A stretch of DNA of 64,000 bases from Anaerolineales bacterium (GCA_020634935.1 JACKAT010000003.1:124001-188000), one strand, 5' to 3'. Numbered from the stretch's first letter, positions 15,388 to 25,435 are shown. The notes: generated by a model not told the origin, from the letters alone. A program made the numbers and translations.

Positions 15388-17505
15388 ATGCCAAAATGTA
15401 TCCCGTTTAAACTCAGAGTGATCCCCATTCTCATCTTACTCGCCGGATTGACCATAAGCCTTGGGTCAGCCGTTAATGCAGCCCCCTCAGCGCCTCCTTT
15501 CATTTCTCCGGAGCAAGCAATAGCCTTGGCTGTAAACCAATGGATCGATACAACCGATGGCTACGAACTGCGCCATCCGCAATATAACACAACATTTACC
15601 CCCACGGGCGTTAGTTTCACCCCTCGCCGGAGCGGCGTCTCTCAACGGTGGCAATTAGGCAACGTCCTAGCCGGCGCTGAACCACTGGCCGGGGTTGAGG
15701 TTGGTCCGGTCGAACCGCAGCGCGAGGGGCAGGACGTGGTCAGTTACCTTCGCGGCGGGGTGGTCGAGCGATACATGGCTGAGGCCAACGGCGTCGCCCA
15801 GCAGTTTATCATTCCTGCGCCGCTGCCCCTCCTGGGAGCCGACCTGGTCATCACCGGCACATTAGTGAGCACGCATTCTTTCAAGAGCGAGATAGAGGCG
15901 TGGCCTTGGATCGCAACTCGGGCAGGAAAAGCCTTTGATCAGGCCCGGGTTTTTGATGCCGCCGGACTAGAGATCCCGGCTAAGCTAACGATAAGGGATG
16001 AAACGGTACAGGTGGAGGTTGACGGCCCTGCCTTGGAAACCGCTACCTATCCGATCACCATCGAGGCTGAGGTGGGGGAAAATGATTTTCGGATTAGTGA
16101 TATGGGGCCCGACGGAAATGCCAATTATAGTACCTTCGACCCGGCAGTGACTTATAATAATGTAACTAATGAGTATTTGGTCGTGTGGTATGGTAATGAG
16201 ACTAATTTAGCTAGTGATGAGACTGAAATCTATGGTCAGAGGCTAAATGCCGCTACCGGAGTTGAAGTTGGTGTTAACGATTTTCGCATCAGTGATATGG
16301 GGCCGGATGGAAATGCGAGTTTTAATGCATCCGATCCGGCAGTAGTTTATAACAGTATAAACAACGAATATTTGGTTGTTTGGCAAGGTGACGATAATAC
16401 CGGCTCGCTTGTTAATGGAGAGCTAGAAATCTATGGACAGAGGCTGAATTCAGCGGGAGCCGAAATCGGCACTAATGACTTTCGGATTAGCGATATGGGA
16501 CCGGATGGGGAGGATGAGTTTGATGCTTTCTTTCCAGCAGTGATTCATGATAATGTAACTAATGAGTATCTCGTTGTCTGGTCCGGAAATGACGGGACTG
16601 GTTCGCTTGCGGATTTAGAAGTAGAAATCTACGGCCAACGGCTCAACGCGGCAGGTGCTGCAATTGGGGCTAACGATTTCCGGATTAGTGACATGGGGCC
16701 GGATGGTATTAAAACTTTTTATGCCCTCTTTCCTAAATTAGCTTATAACAGTGTAACCAATGAATATTTGGTCGTATGGATGGGCAGCGACAATACAGGG
16801 GCGCTGATTTCATTTGAGAATGAAATTTTCGGACAAAGATTAAATGCAGCGGGATTTCAAATTGGAACCAATGACTTTCGCATTAGCGATATGGGACCGG
16901 ACGGTGATAAGAGTTTTGGCGGTTACCGTCCAACGGTGGCCTACAATAGCAGCCGTAACGAATACCTGGTAGGATGGTATGGTAATGACGATTCTGGCAC
17001 ATTAGGAACTGGCGAAGTGGAGATCTTCGGACAAAGATTAAATGCAGCGGGATTTCAAATTGGAACCAATGACTTTCGCATTAGCGATATGGGACCGGAT
17101 AAGGATGCAGATTTTGGGGCCTATTATCCAAGGGTGACCTATAACCAGGCGAACAATGAATACCTAATAGTGTGGGTTGCTGATGATAATATCGGCCCTT
17201 TAGTTGAAGATGAGGAGGAAATTTTTGGACAGCGATTGAGTGCAGTCGGGAGTGAAATTGGCGATAATGACTTTCGCATTAGCGATATGGGGCCGGATGG
17301 CACTGCTGGGTTTGATGCCTTGCATACAGCCGTAGCTTATAACAGCGTGAATAACGAATATCTGGTAGTTTGGGATGGTATTGAACTTTTCAAAAAAACT
17401 ATCAGCGTTGAAATCGAAATCTTCGGGCAGCGTTTAACTTTTGAGCCTGAACTCAGCCCTTCTAACGCCAATGTATTTCTGCCTATTGTGATAAACGACC
17501 AATAA
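15388..17505 (+). CDS. Secreted repeat protein with seven NDFRISDMGPD repeats
   Basis: 705 residues. Signal peptide (1-31, ending VNAAP), a region of about 190 residues with no recognised family, then seven repeats of about 65-70 residues, each opening with NDFRISDMGPD and containing a variant of NEYLVVW and E-I-[YF]-GQRLN. Seven such beta units suggest one closed seven-bladed propeller. It ends SNANVFLPIVINDQ, a variant of the YLP tail seen in the S8-like and giant STAND proteins. Two of the repeats share an exact 74-nt block, so the array has duplicated recently. Extracellular binding or adhesion is inferred. It is convergent with the giant STAND gene, with 18 bp between them. Confidence 0.9.
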   Translation: MPKCIPFKLRVIPILILLAGLTISLGSAVNAAPSAPPFISPEQAIALAVNQWIDTTDGYELRHPQYNTTFTPTGVSFTPRRSGVSQRWQLGNVLAGAEPLAGVEVGPVEPQREGQDVVSYLRGGVVERYMAEANGVAQQFIIPAPLPLLGADLVITGTLVSTHSFKSEIEAWPWIATRAGKAFDQARVFDAAGLEIPAKLTIRDETVQVEVDGPALETATYPITIEAEVGENDFRISDMGPDGNANYSTFDPAVTYNNVTNEYLVVWYGNETNLASDETEIYGQRLNAATGVEVGVNDFRISDMGPDGNASFNASDPAVVYNSINNEYLVVWQGDDNTGSLVNGELEIYGQRLNSAGAEIGTNDFRISDMGPDGEDEFDAFFPAVIHDNVTNEYLVVWSGNDGTGSLADLEVEIYGQRLNAAGAAIGANDFRISDMGPDGIKTFYALFPKLAYNSVTNEYLVVWMGSDNTGALISFENEIFGQRLNAAGFQIGTNDFRISDMGPDGDKSFGGYRPTVAYNSSRNEYLVGWYGNDDSGTLGTGEVEIFGQRLNAAGFQIGTNDFRISDMGPDKDADFGAYYPRVTYNQANNEYLIVWVADDNIGPLVEDEEEIFGQRLSAVGSEIGDNDFRISDMGPDGTAGFDALHTAVAYNSVNNEYLVVWDGIELFKKTISVEIEIFGQRLTFEPELSPSNANVFLPIVINDQ
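16828..16901 (+). repeat. 74-nt exact duplication, copy 1
   Basis: Identical to 17026-17099. It covers the end of one protein repeat and the NDFRISDMGPD start of the next. Exact identity over 74 nt, while the other repeats have drifted, points to recent unequal exchange or gene conversion. Confidence 0.9.
17026..17099 (+). repeat. 74-nt exact duplication, copy 2
   Basis: Identical to 16828-16901, 198 bp downstream, which is one full protein repeat (66 codons). Confidence 0.9.
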
Positions 17506-17523
17506 GTCGACAGAAGTTGCTGA

Positions 17524-20500
17524 CTAGTTTCTAGTAATTAGCGGCAAATATATTATTAAAGACGGTCCGTGAGGCTGGCCAGACCTAGGCGATCTACCCA
17601 ATGGACATAGGAAAATGTCGGCCAATTGAATAGGTGGTGCTATATGAACAACGACTTGACCTTGATTTACCAAGTCCGACGTCAGTGTAATTGACCATAA
17701 TGTGACACCTTCTTTATTAGTATCTACCAAATAGGCCGAAGTCTGACCTACTGTCGGAGGGGGCTGCCCCCCTATCGTCAACAGTCTCATTTCTAGAGGG
17801 CGATCACCAGACGGCAATCGCAGCGTGAATTTCTCTATCTCGGTGCTGACGCCATAAGAACTGAGATTGACAGTCCACAGACGAGTATCACCACACATTA
17901 ATGGGATAGAGAGAATCTCAGGAACCCGGCCGGGTGTTCTCGATATGGGTAGAGGCGATGATAGAATGGCAGTAGCTGTGGCAGTTGGGAGTACAGGGTT
18001 TCCATACTTTAGGGTCGGTGCCTGTTTGCTAGCCTGACGAGTTCCTGAATCCAAGGTCAATTCACCATTTGGATAAGAATATTCGGGACACACGGCGTCC
18101 CCCTGTGTTGCCGCTTGCAATTGGGCCGGAATATATTGAGCCAATTCAGCTTGAGAGAGATTACGACCAGCTTTGCGACAAACTTGCTTACTCCACGACA
18201 CATTACTCACATCCCAAAGAATCGTGCTAAAGTCACTACTGCCGGAAGCCAGCGTTTGTCCATCCGGGCTGAAATCTACGCTGTTTACCGCATAGTCATG
18301 TCCATCAAAAGGTAATCCCAAAGGTTGAGGTGGTTGATTCCGCACATCCCACAAGGTGATCTCACCACTATCATAACTGGAGGCTAATGTTTGTCCATCG
18401 GGGCTGAAGCTCACACTTGTCACCCGGCTGTTAGCTTCTGGACGAAGCTGCACCAAAGGCTGTGGTTGTTCAGGGGGCTTGATATCCCATAGAATCAAAG
18501 TGTTATCGGCGCTGCCCGAAGCTAACGTCTTTCCATCTGGACTAAAGGCTAAGCTACTTATCAAATTTGTGTGTCCGGTGAGAGGCTGCCCTAAAGGGTG
18601 AGGCTGTTGGCGGTCTCGTACATCCCATAGAACAATAGTATTGTCCCCAAGCCCAGCAGCCAGAAGCTGAGCATAGTTTGGCTCAAATGCTAGAACATAA
18701 ACATCACTACGATGACTCAGTTGAGCCAAGTTCACCGGTGCCGCCGGGTTCTGCATATCCCATAGAATGATGGTATTATCGACGCTGCCCGAAGCCAAGG
18801 TTTGTCCGTCCGAACTAAACGCCAGAGTGAGCACCTTTTCAGGGTGATCATACAAACGTGGGCCTAAACGTTTAGGGGTCTGTTGGTTCTGTACATCCCA
18901 AATTATGATCGTACTATCAGTTCCCCCTGAGGCTAAAAGCTTTTCATCTGGACTAAAGACGACACTATAAACATCACCTTTATGTCCATCAAGAAATTGC
19001 CCCAGAAGTTTAGGTTGTTGGCGATTTCGTACATCCCACCAAAGGATGTCCGCAAAGCTCCCAGTAGCTAAAGTTTGCCCACTTTTTGGACTAAACGCGA
19101 CACTGTTTACATTGCTTGGATATCTGGGGAGCCGAGTTCCCAGAGATTGTGGCGGTTGATCCGCCCGTACATCCCACAAACCAATGGTGTTATCCCAACT
19201 CCCGGAAACCAATCGCTGCCCATTCGAACTAAAAGCGATACTCGTCACCCGACTGGTATGCCCGATCAAAGTCAAGATTTTCTGCCGGCTCTGTACATCC
19301 CACAAAATAATTGTCTTATCATCACTACCGGAGGCCAGTGTTTGCCCATCAGGGCTGAAGGCTAGACTAAACACATCATCTTGATGTGCTTGAGGAAGTT
19401 TCCCTAGTGATTGAGGTCGCTGCGGATTTGACATGTCCCACAAAATGATCGCACCGTCACCGTCGCCAGAAGCCAACATCTGTCCGTCGGAGCTAAAGAC
19501 GATACTCCATACCCAATTCTTATGGGCATTGTTATTATCAGATTGCCACAAGAGTTGAGACTGCTGAGGATTCTGTATATCCCACAAAATGATCGTATTA
19601 TCTTCGCTGCCCGATGCCAACATCGGCTCGTCCGGACTGAACGCGAGGCTCGCCACACTACCGTTGTGTCCCCTCAGGGATTGCCCTATCGGTTGGAGTG
19701 GTTGGCCGGGTTGTACCGCCCACAGGATAATTTCACCATAGCTACTACCAGATGCCAGTATTTGCCCATTTGAACTAAAAGCAACGGTATTCACCCCGCC
19801 ATCCTGGCTAACCTGTCCCATTGCCAGCGGCGGCTGGTCCGGGCGCATCTGCCACAAGATAATCGTTCCGTCGTCACTGGCAGAAGCCAACAGTTGTCCG
19901 TCTGGGCTAAAGACGAGGCTCTTGATAGTTCCACTATGGTCAGTCAAGGGTTGGCCGATGCGCTGAGGCGGCTGGTCTCCTGCTTGCATTTGCCATAAGA
20001 TAATCGCGCCGTCAGCGCCGGCCGAGGCCAGGGTTTGCCCATCCGGACTTAGGACCACGCTCTCGACCGGGCCGGCGTGTCCATAAAGCCGGTTACTCAA
20101 ACGAGGGTAGGTTTGCAAAGCAGTCAGCAGCACGTCGCGGGCTTCGGTAGTTTCGGCGATACGATTGGCCTCCAGAACCAGTAGAAAGGCCAGGGTCGGA
20201 TCCTCCGGTAGGAGGGCTAAGCTTTGCGCCGCCAACTGGCGGGAAACAGCGATTTTAGTTTGCTCATCGGCCCGATCCCGCTCTGATTCAGCCGTCGCCC
20301 GTTCGGCGACGGCCGTCTTCTCCGCCTCGATCGCCTTCGTCGCCTCGGCCTGCGCGGTTTCCTCCGCTTCTGCCGAACGCGTCGTCTCCGCGATGGCCGT
20401 CTCTTGAGCTATCGCCTCCTGCGTGGCATTGTATTGAGCAGTCGCCAGGTTCGCATCCGCTTGACTTCTAGCAACAGCTTCCAGGGTAGCTCGATAGACG

Positions 20501-23500
20501 GCGGTCGCCAGGTTCGCATCCGCTTGACTTCTAGCAGCCGCTTCTAGGGTGGCTCGATAGATAGCGGTCGCCAGGTTCAAATCTGCCTCTCCTCGGGCGA
20601 TGGCTTCCAGCGTTGCGGCGGCTTCGGCGTTGTTTCTGGCCTCGGCTTCCAACGTAGCGCGGAATTCGGCAGTAGCGAGGTTGGCCACAGCTTCCCCTCG
20701 AGCGGCTGACTCTAAGGTCGCTCGGTACTCGGCTGTGGCCAGGTTCGCATCAGCTTCGCCGCGGGCCAAGCTCTCTTGCGTCGCCAGATGGTTGGCCGTG
20801 GCCAAATTGGCCGCCACTTCGGTGGCTCTTACCTGAGCAGTTTGCAGATTGGTTTGGGCTGACAGGCCAAAGCCAATGGCGGCAATGACGGCCAACAACA
20901 GCAGGACCAGCGCTGTCCCGAGCCAAATGGCCCGGCGACGAAGTTGGTTGGCCGCTTGGGTTTGTTCTTCAGCTCGCTCTTGGGCTTGCCGCAGTTGGCG
21001 CTGGCGATCGGCCTCGATTTGAGCAACCTGCTGTTCTCGCAAGCTGATGCTGCGCAGGATAAAATCTTGTTCAATCGCGCTCAGATCGCCCTCGTGCCGG
21101 GGCAGCCACTCTTCGGCTTCGGCCAGAGGCGCGCCGCGTAAGAGGCCTCCCTCATCCTGTTCAGTGCCTTGCCATTGGCGGATGGCCGCTCGCAGCCGTT
21201 CTTGCCAGGCGCGAAAGGCGCGGTCGGTTTCCATCCAGTCGCGCAGACGGGCCCAGTTTTGGATGAGCGCTTCGTGAACGAGTTCGACCACCTCGTCGCC
21301 GGCGGCGTTCCGATCGGTTACAACCAGCCGGGCGCCGGCCAGATGCTGGACCAGCGGCCAGGCAACCTCTAAATCGGCCCGACTGGCGATGCGGCGGGTG
21401 TCCTCGGTGCCGGCGCCGGGTTGGACGAGTTGGGTGAAGATATGGCGAGCCTGGCTTTGCTGCTCAGCGGTTAATTGCGTGTAAATCTGGTCGGCGAAGT
21501 GGGTCACCGCACCCTCAACGCCGCCGCCGGACTGGTAGGCTTCCGCCGTTAGTTGTCCAGCGCGTTGATGTTGCCACAGCCGCGTTAGGGCGAACTCTAG
21601 CAGGGGCAGGCGACCCGGCTCGTCCCCCACATCATCCAGGATCGTTTTGACCAGGTTCGGCTCAAAGGAAATGCCCATTTTCTCAGCCGGGTATTCGATG
21701 GCCCGGGCTAACTCGGCGGCAGTCATAGCGCCCAATAGATTAATGCCCGGTTGCAGGGCATCGGCCAGAGGACGGTAAGTAAGCGCTCTACTCAGGAAGT
21801 CGGCGCGAAGCGTTAATAGAATGGAGAATGGGAGATCAGGAGATTGGGAGATTGGGCTTTGTTGATCGTCTGTCTCCGATCCCTGGCCCCTGACTCCTGG
21901 CCCCTGGTCTCCAGCTAGCAGGGCATCGATGAACTGCCGGCGCACATCGGCGTCGGAGCAGAGGGTGTAGAGTTCCTCAAATTGGTCGATGATGAGAAGC
22001 AGCCGGTTGGCGTGGGGCTGCAAGGCGAGCAGTTGGGTGGCCAGATCGGGCAGCCTCGACCGGCCGTGCTGGAGCGCGTCGGCCAGGGCACCGGCATTTT
22101 GGCCCAATGGAGCAGACAGAACACGGGCCAATTCCTTAAAGGGTGTTCCGCCGGGGCGACAACTCAGGATAAGCCAGGAGCTTAGTCGGTCTCCGGGCGA
22201 CGCCCTATCTTGCAGGTGGGGAGCCAGACCGGCGAAGACCACTGACGATTTACCACTGCCGGACGGGCCGGTTACGGCAACGAGCGGCTGCTGTTCGACG
22301 GCGTTGACCAGTTGCTGCACAAATTGCTCGCGACCAAAGAAGACAGGCGCATCGACTTGCTGAAAAGCATGTAAGCCCCGATAAGGGTTAGGCGGCTGCG
22401 GCCGAGAGGTGGGGTGACGCCACAGGTCAGCAACCAGAGCAGCCGTCAAAAAGGCCAGTCGTTTGGCCGGACCCGACAGAGATAGCTCAGCTAGATTGGG
22501 TTGCGCTAGCGCGCCAAGCAGATGAAGGATCAAACCTTGATAGTATTCAGCTCGGTCGCCTGGCGTAGGTAACAACTGGACGGCACGGCGACGAACCGCA
22601 ATCAAAAGTTCAAACGGTTTAACTAAAGCGGGTGGGAGTGATTGGGGCAGCGAAAATTGATGTATCTCGCCTCGCATCGCCCGATGGAGTCGCTCGTAAA
22701 ACAAAAAGCGAAGGGTCTCGGACGGTAGACCCGCTTCCAGCAGCGACTGCGGCAGCAAACCAAGCCCTACCCCGGTCTCCAACCGCAGCAGCGCATGTAA
22801 GAGTTGGTCATCGTCAGGCAGCGCTTCGATGTCAGCCACAGTCAAGGCTGCGCTCTCAGCCGCCAGCTGGATTAGGTCAAGCCGACCATGCACACTGGGC
22901 AAATCATCAGCCAACGAGGGAGGGAGCAGGTCGGGTAATTCGGCCATAGGGTTGGTGATTTCAGTTCCACTCGAGAGAAACAACGCCGTCGCATTAGCGC
23001 CAAATTCAGGGACACTTTGGAGCGAACGAGCCAATGTGGCGGATAGTAAACCCAGACGCGCCGGGGCCGGCAGCGATTGGCCAGCAGCGGCTTGCCACAA
23101 AGATACGGCGGTGGCCGCGCCTAAAAAAGCTAACTGCACCGGTAGTGGGGCTTCCGGAACGTTGTTGAGATTCTTGTATTTCAACGCTCCAAGCAAATGC
23201 AACGCCAGGCCGCGATAATATTCGGCCCAATCGTCCGGTACGGCCAGATAGCCACGCGCTTCCTGACGGATGGCTGCCAGGAATAAATATAGTTTCTGCA
23301 ATTTAGGATGCCACAGACGGGGGGGGTGGAAGAGTTCCACGGCGCCCGTTACGGCCCGATACAGCCGTTCAAAAAAAAGGGGGCAGATATGCTCCGGTGG
23401 CGCCCCCAGTTCAAGGGCAGTTCCGGGCAGCAGGCCGACGATGACATTGGTTTCCAGATGGAGCAGGTCCCGCAGGATATGATCCTCGCCCGCGCCGGAA

Positions 23501-24558
23501 AAATCGATCAAGGTCACATCGCCGCTGATCGGATCGACCAGAATGTTTTGTAGGTTTAGGTCGCCGTGCAGGGTGCCGATCTTGACGGCGGGCCAGTCAT
23601 GCAGCAAGGCCGGCAACTGGACCAACGGGTTAAACAATTTGCGACCACCGGGCAGCACAACCGTCTGACCGGTCAGATCGAGTTGAGCAATGGCCCCAAA
23701 AGCGTGATTAATCTCAAACTGAAGTCGCTCGCGGCGGGTCCGGGTAACTACTCCGGTCAAAGGTGAAACAATTTCGCCGACCTTGAAAGGGGTCACATCG
23801 GCCACCGGATGCAAGCGCAGGCGATGGGATCGTCGAGGCGGGCCTGCCAACACCGGCAGGTCAAGCGTAACCTCTCCGGCCACGGGGTTGACTTCGATGA
23901 TCTCAAAGCCTTCTAATTGCACCGCCGCGCCCGTTTCCAAATAATCGTCCCCGAAGATAGCCGGCGTCAACCGATAAGTTGTAGTGTCAGGCGGGAGCGG
24001 CTGAGGGTGAATGATCAGATGAACCGGCAGCAGCAGATCGTACTTGCCGCCCAGATCAGGCGCTGCTACCGGCCGAGCATCGCGCCACAGCGTTTCGAGA
24101 CGTTTGAACAGGCGGCCGGTAACCACGTTTACCAGCATTTGGCGGTCAGCCTGATTGAAAAACTGGGCCAGGCTTTCGTGTTTGAACTGGCCGTCGCCGG
24201 CCAGCCGGTAGCTTAGCGCCCCCCAGTCATCGGCCAGAATAGTATCGACGAGTTCAATCCGGCCAGATAATTTATCACGAATATGAGTACGGTAGGCGGC
24301 CTGCTCTTGCTCGATGAGCCAGACCGGGCCAATTTTAACGACTTGCGGTAAAACGACTCCGCCGCCGGTGCGGCTGGGTTGAACCACAAATACGCGGCTC
24401 TGAGTAAAACCGCCGCCCAATTCCTGGGTAACCGTCAGGTGGTCATAGTTGATAAAGAGTGATTGCAGTACGGCTGCGGCAGCCGGCGGCAGAGGCTCGA
24501 TGCGGGTGGCGTAGTCGAGTTGTGGGCCGGCAGGTCCTATCGGCTGGGTTAACGGCAT
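17524..24558 (-). CDS. Giant phosphotransferase-STAND-WD40 membrane protein
   Basis: 2344 residues. Residues 1-450 are a kinase/phosphotransferase-like domain with HGDLNLQNIL (331-340) and LIDFSG (350-355), possibly of the ternary-complex-associated TCAD9 type; a degraded copy follows (about 545-700; HGDL has become HGRL). A STAND NTPase has GREQFV, Walker A GPSGSGKSSV (about 764) and Walker B LLLIIDQFEELY. One membrane segment (about 1208-1231) is followed by an Ala-rich coiled coil of NLATA repeats (1240-1440), fourteen WD40 repeats (about 1490-2120) that would make two seven-bladed propellers, and a C-terminal region ending IIYLPLITRN. The tail and the membrane segment suggest that the propellers are outside. 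A low-complexity insertion interrupts the STAND domain near 21.87 kb but keeps the frame. Confidence 0.93.
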   Translation of the reverse strand: MPLTQPIGPAGPQLDYATRIEPLPPAAAAVLQSLFINYDHLTVTQELGGGFTQSRVFVVQPSRTGGGVVLPQVVKIGPVWLIEQEQAAYRTHIRDKLSGRIELVDTILADDWGALSYRLAGDGQFKHESLAQFFNQADRQMLVNVVTGRLFKRLETLWRDARPVAAPDLGGKYDLLLPVHLIIHPQPLPPDTTTYRLTPAIFGDDYLETGAAVQLEGFEIIEVNPVAGEVTLDLPVLAGPPRRSHRLRLHPVADVTPFKVGEIVSPLTGVVTRTRRERLQFEINHAFGAIAQLDLTGQTVVLPGGRKLFNPLVQLPALLHDWPAVKIGTLHGDLNLQNILVDPISGDVTLIDFSGAGEDHILRDLLHLETNVIVGLLPGTALELGAPPEHICPLFFERLYRAVTGAVELFHPPRLWHPKLQKLYLFLAAIRQEARGYLAVPDDWAEYYRGLALHLLGALKYKNLNNVPEAPLPVQLAFLGAATAVSLWQAAAGQSLPAPARLGLLSATLARSLQSVPEFGANATALFLSSGTEITNPMAELPDLLPPSLADDLPSVHGRLDLIQLAAESAALTVADIEALPDDDQLLHALLRLETGVGLGLLPQSLLEAGLPSETLRFLFYERLHRAMRGEIHQFSLPQSLPPALVKPFELLIAVRRRAVQLLPTPGDRAEYYQGLILHLLGALAQPNLAELSLSGPAKRLAFLTAALVADLWRHPTSRPQPPNPYRGLHAFQQVDAPVFFGREQFVQQLVNAVEQQPLVAVTGPSGSGKSSVVFAGLAPHLQDRASPGDRLSSWLILSCRPGGTPFKELARVLSAPLGQNAGALADALQHGRSRLPDLATQLLALQPHANRLLLIIDQFEELYTLCSDADVRRQFIDALLAGDQGPGVRGQGSETDDQQSPISQSPDLPFSILLTLRADFLSRALTYRPLADALQPGINLLGAMTAAELARAIEYPAEKMGISFEPNLVKTILDDVGDEPGRLPLLEFALTRLWQHQRAGQLTAEAYQSGGGVEGAVTHFADQIYTQLTAEQQSQARHIFTQLVQPGAGTEDTRRIASRADLEVAWPLVQHLAGARLVVTDRNAAGDEVVELVHEALIQNWARLRDWMETDRAFRAWQERLRAAIRQWQGTEQDEGGLLRGAPLAEAEEWLPRHEGDLSAIEQDFILRSISLREQQVAQIEADRQRQLRQAQERAEEQTQAANQLRRRAIWLGTALVLLLLAVIAAIGFGLSAQTNLQTAQVRATEVAANLATANHLATQESLARGEADANLATAEYRATLESAARGEAVANLATAEFRATLEAEARNNAEAAATLEAIARGEADLNLATAIYRATLEAAARSQADANLATAVYRATLEAVARSQADANLATAQYNATQEAIAQETAIAETTRSAEAEETAQAEATKAIEAEKTAVAERATAESERDRADEQTKIAVSRQLAAQSLALLPEDPTLAFLLVLEANRIAETTEARDVLLTALQTYPRLSNRLYGHAGPVESVVLSPDGQTLASAGADGAIILWQMQAGDQPPQRIGQPLTDHSGTIKSLVFSPDGQLLASASDDGTIILWQMRPDQPPLAMGQVSQDGGVNTVAFSSNGQILASGSSYGEIILWAVQPGQPLQPIGQSLRGHNGSVASLAFSPDEPMLASGSEDNTIILWDIQNPQQSQLLWQSDNNNAHKNWVWSIVFSSDGQMLASGDGDGAIILWDMSNPQRPQSLGKLPQAHQDDVFSLAFSPDGQTLASGSDDKTIILWDVQSRQKILTLIGHTSRVTSIAFSSNGQRLVSGSWDNTIGLWDVRADQPPQSLGTRLPRYPSNVNSVAFSPKSGQTLATGSFADILWWDVRNRQQPKLLGQFLDGHKGDVYSVVFSPDEKLLASGGTDSTIIIWDVQNQQTPKRLGPRLYDHPEKVLTLAFSSDGQTLASGSVDNTIILWDMQNPAAPVNLAQLSHRSDVYVLAFEPNYAQLLAAGLGDNTIVLWDVRDRQQPHPLGQPLTGHTNLISSLAFSPDGKTLASGSADNTLILWDIKPPEQPQPLVQLRPEANSRVTSVSFSPDGQTLASSYDSGEITLWDVRNQPPQPLGLPFDGHDYAVNSVDFSPDGQTLASGSSDFSTILWDVSNVSWSKQVCRKAGRNLSQAELAQYIPAQLQAATQGDAVCPEYSYPNGELTLDSGTRQASKQAPTLKYGNPVLPTATATAILSSPLPISRTPGRVPEILSIPLMCGDTRLWTVNLSSYGVSTEIEKFTLRLPSGDRPLEMRLLTIGGQPPPTVGQTSAYLVDTNKEGVTLWSITLTSDLVNQGQVVVHIAPPIQLADIFLCPLGRSPRSGQPHGPSLIIYLPLITRN
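21820..21912. repeat. In-frame low-complexity insertion inside the STAND gene
   Basis: GGAGATTGGGAGATTGGG and CCCCTGGTCTCC/CCCCTGACTCC units, of the same style as the intergenic patches at the window start. On the coding strand it gives a Gly/Gln/Ser/Pro-rich loop between the Walker B region (IDQFEELY and following helix) and the next strand FSILLTLRADFLSR. The frame is preserved. Confidence 0.7.
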
Positions 24559-24616
24559 TTAATTTCCCCTTGGCATTCAGTCACTTTTTCACGATAGTTG
24601 CACTTGTTATGAAAGA

Positions 24617-24686
24617 ACGCAGATAATCGCGGATGGTGCAGAAATTAATATGACTTTTATCTGCGACAATCGGCGTTTATCTGCGT
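24617..24686. repeat. ACGCAGATAA inverted repeat
   Basis: ACGCAGATAA (24617-24626) and its complement TTATCTGCGT (24677-24686), with further partial CGCGGAT/ATCTGCG units between. It resembles the dispersed ACGCAGAT palindromic repeats found in many bacterial genomes. The rest of the 24559-24988 gap is AT-rich and shows no gene. Confidence 0.6.
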
Positions 24687-24988
24687 CCGATTTAAGGTGC
24701 AGGGATAGCTCTTGTTAGGAGAAACTTGTTGGTGTGGCACAAGAGATGAGTTTGTAATGTTGGCTAAGCCATTCCTATTATATCGTTATTCCCGGCAATG
24801 GGAAGTGACCACATGGGGTAATTTATCTCTATCCTTTGGCGGATATTAATACCGTTAATCATAAGCTAAATAGCTTAGGGTTGAAAAATGAATACCTCCT
24901 TCAATTATCCGTAGTGCGTAATTCGTATCATTTTCGCTCCAGATATTACGCACTACGCAGTCCGTATCCACTTGCCGTTTTTTTTTCG

Positions 24989-25435
24989 TTATCTGGAAAA
25001 TACAATCTGCCCCCCAAAAAAACGCCAGCGGGGGAAAAAGATACGCATTACTGACAGCGACGCCAGGAAGATGGCGAACCAAACCGCGCTGTAGTGCAGC
25101 AAGAACTGCCACCAGGCGATATCATCCGGATCGACCAACGGTAATTCCAGATCGATCAGAGGCAGCCCCCAAATTAGGGCAGCTATTAACAGCGCTTCGA
25201 CAACACCGGCGGCCAATTGAAAGGCCGGCGGCCAGTCGCGATCCCAACGATAGATTTGCAGATGGTTGTAGAGCAAGTCCCAGCCAAATCCAAGCACGGT
25301 TACGTAGCCCAAGATGGCAAAGGTGAGATAGTCGTCGTCTTCAAACCACCACCAGAAAAAAGCGGTGATCGGCAGGCCCAAAATAAGGGTTAAGAAAACT
25401 CGCGTTTGCCAGCGTCCAAAAAGTACAGGGGTCAT
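24989..25435 (-). CDS. Small integral membrane protein, four predicted segments
   Basis: 148 residues with four hydrophobic helices: VFLTLILGLPITAFFWWW, LTFAILGYVTVLGFGWDLLY, VVEALLIAALIWGLPLI and FLLHYSAVWFAIFLASLSV. It has a short basic tail. A good ribosome site (GGAGG) precedes ATG 25435. I do not recognise a family. It lies between the FHA-flavoprotein gene and the giant STAND gene on the same strand, so it may belong to the same signalling unit. Confidence 0.8.
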   Translation of the reverse strand: MTPVLFGRWQTRVFLTLILGLPITAFFWWWFEDDDYLTFAILGYVTVLGFGWDLLYNHLQIYRWDRDWPPAFQLAAGVVEALLIAALIWGLPLIDLELPLVDPDDIAWWQFLLHYSAVWFAIFLASLSVMRIFFPRWRFFGGQIVFSR

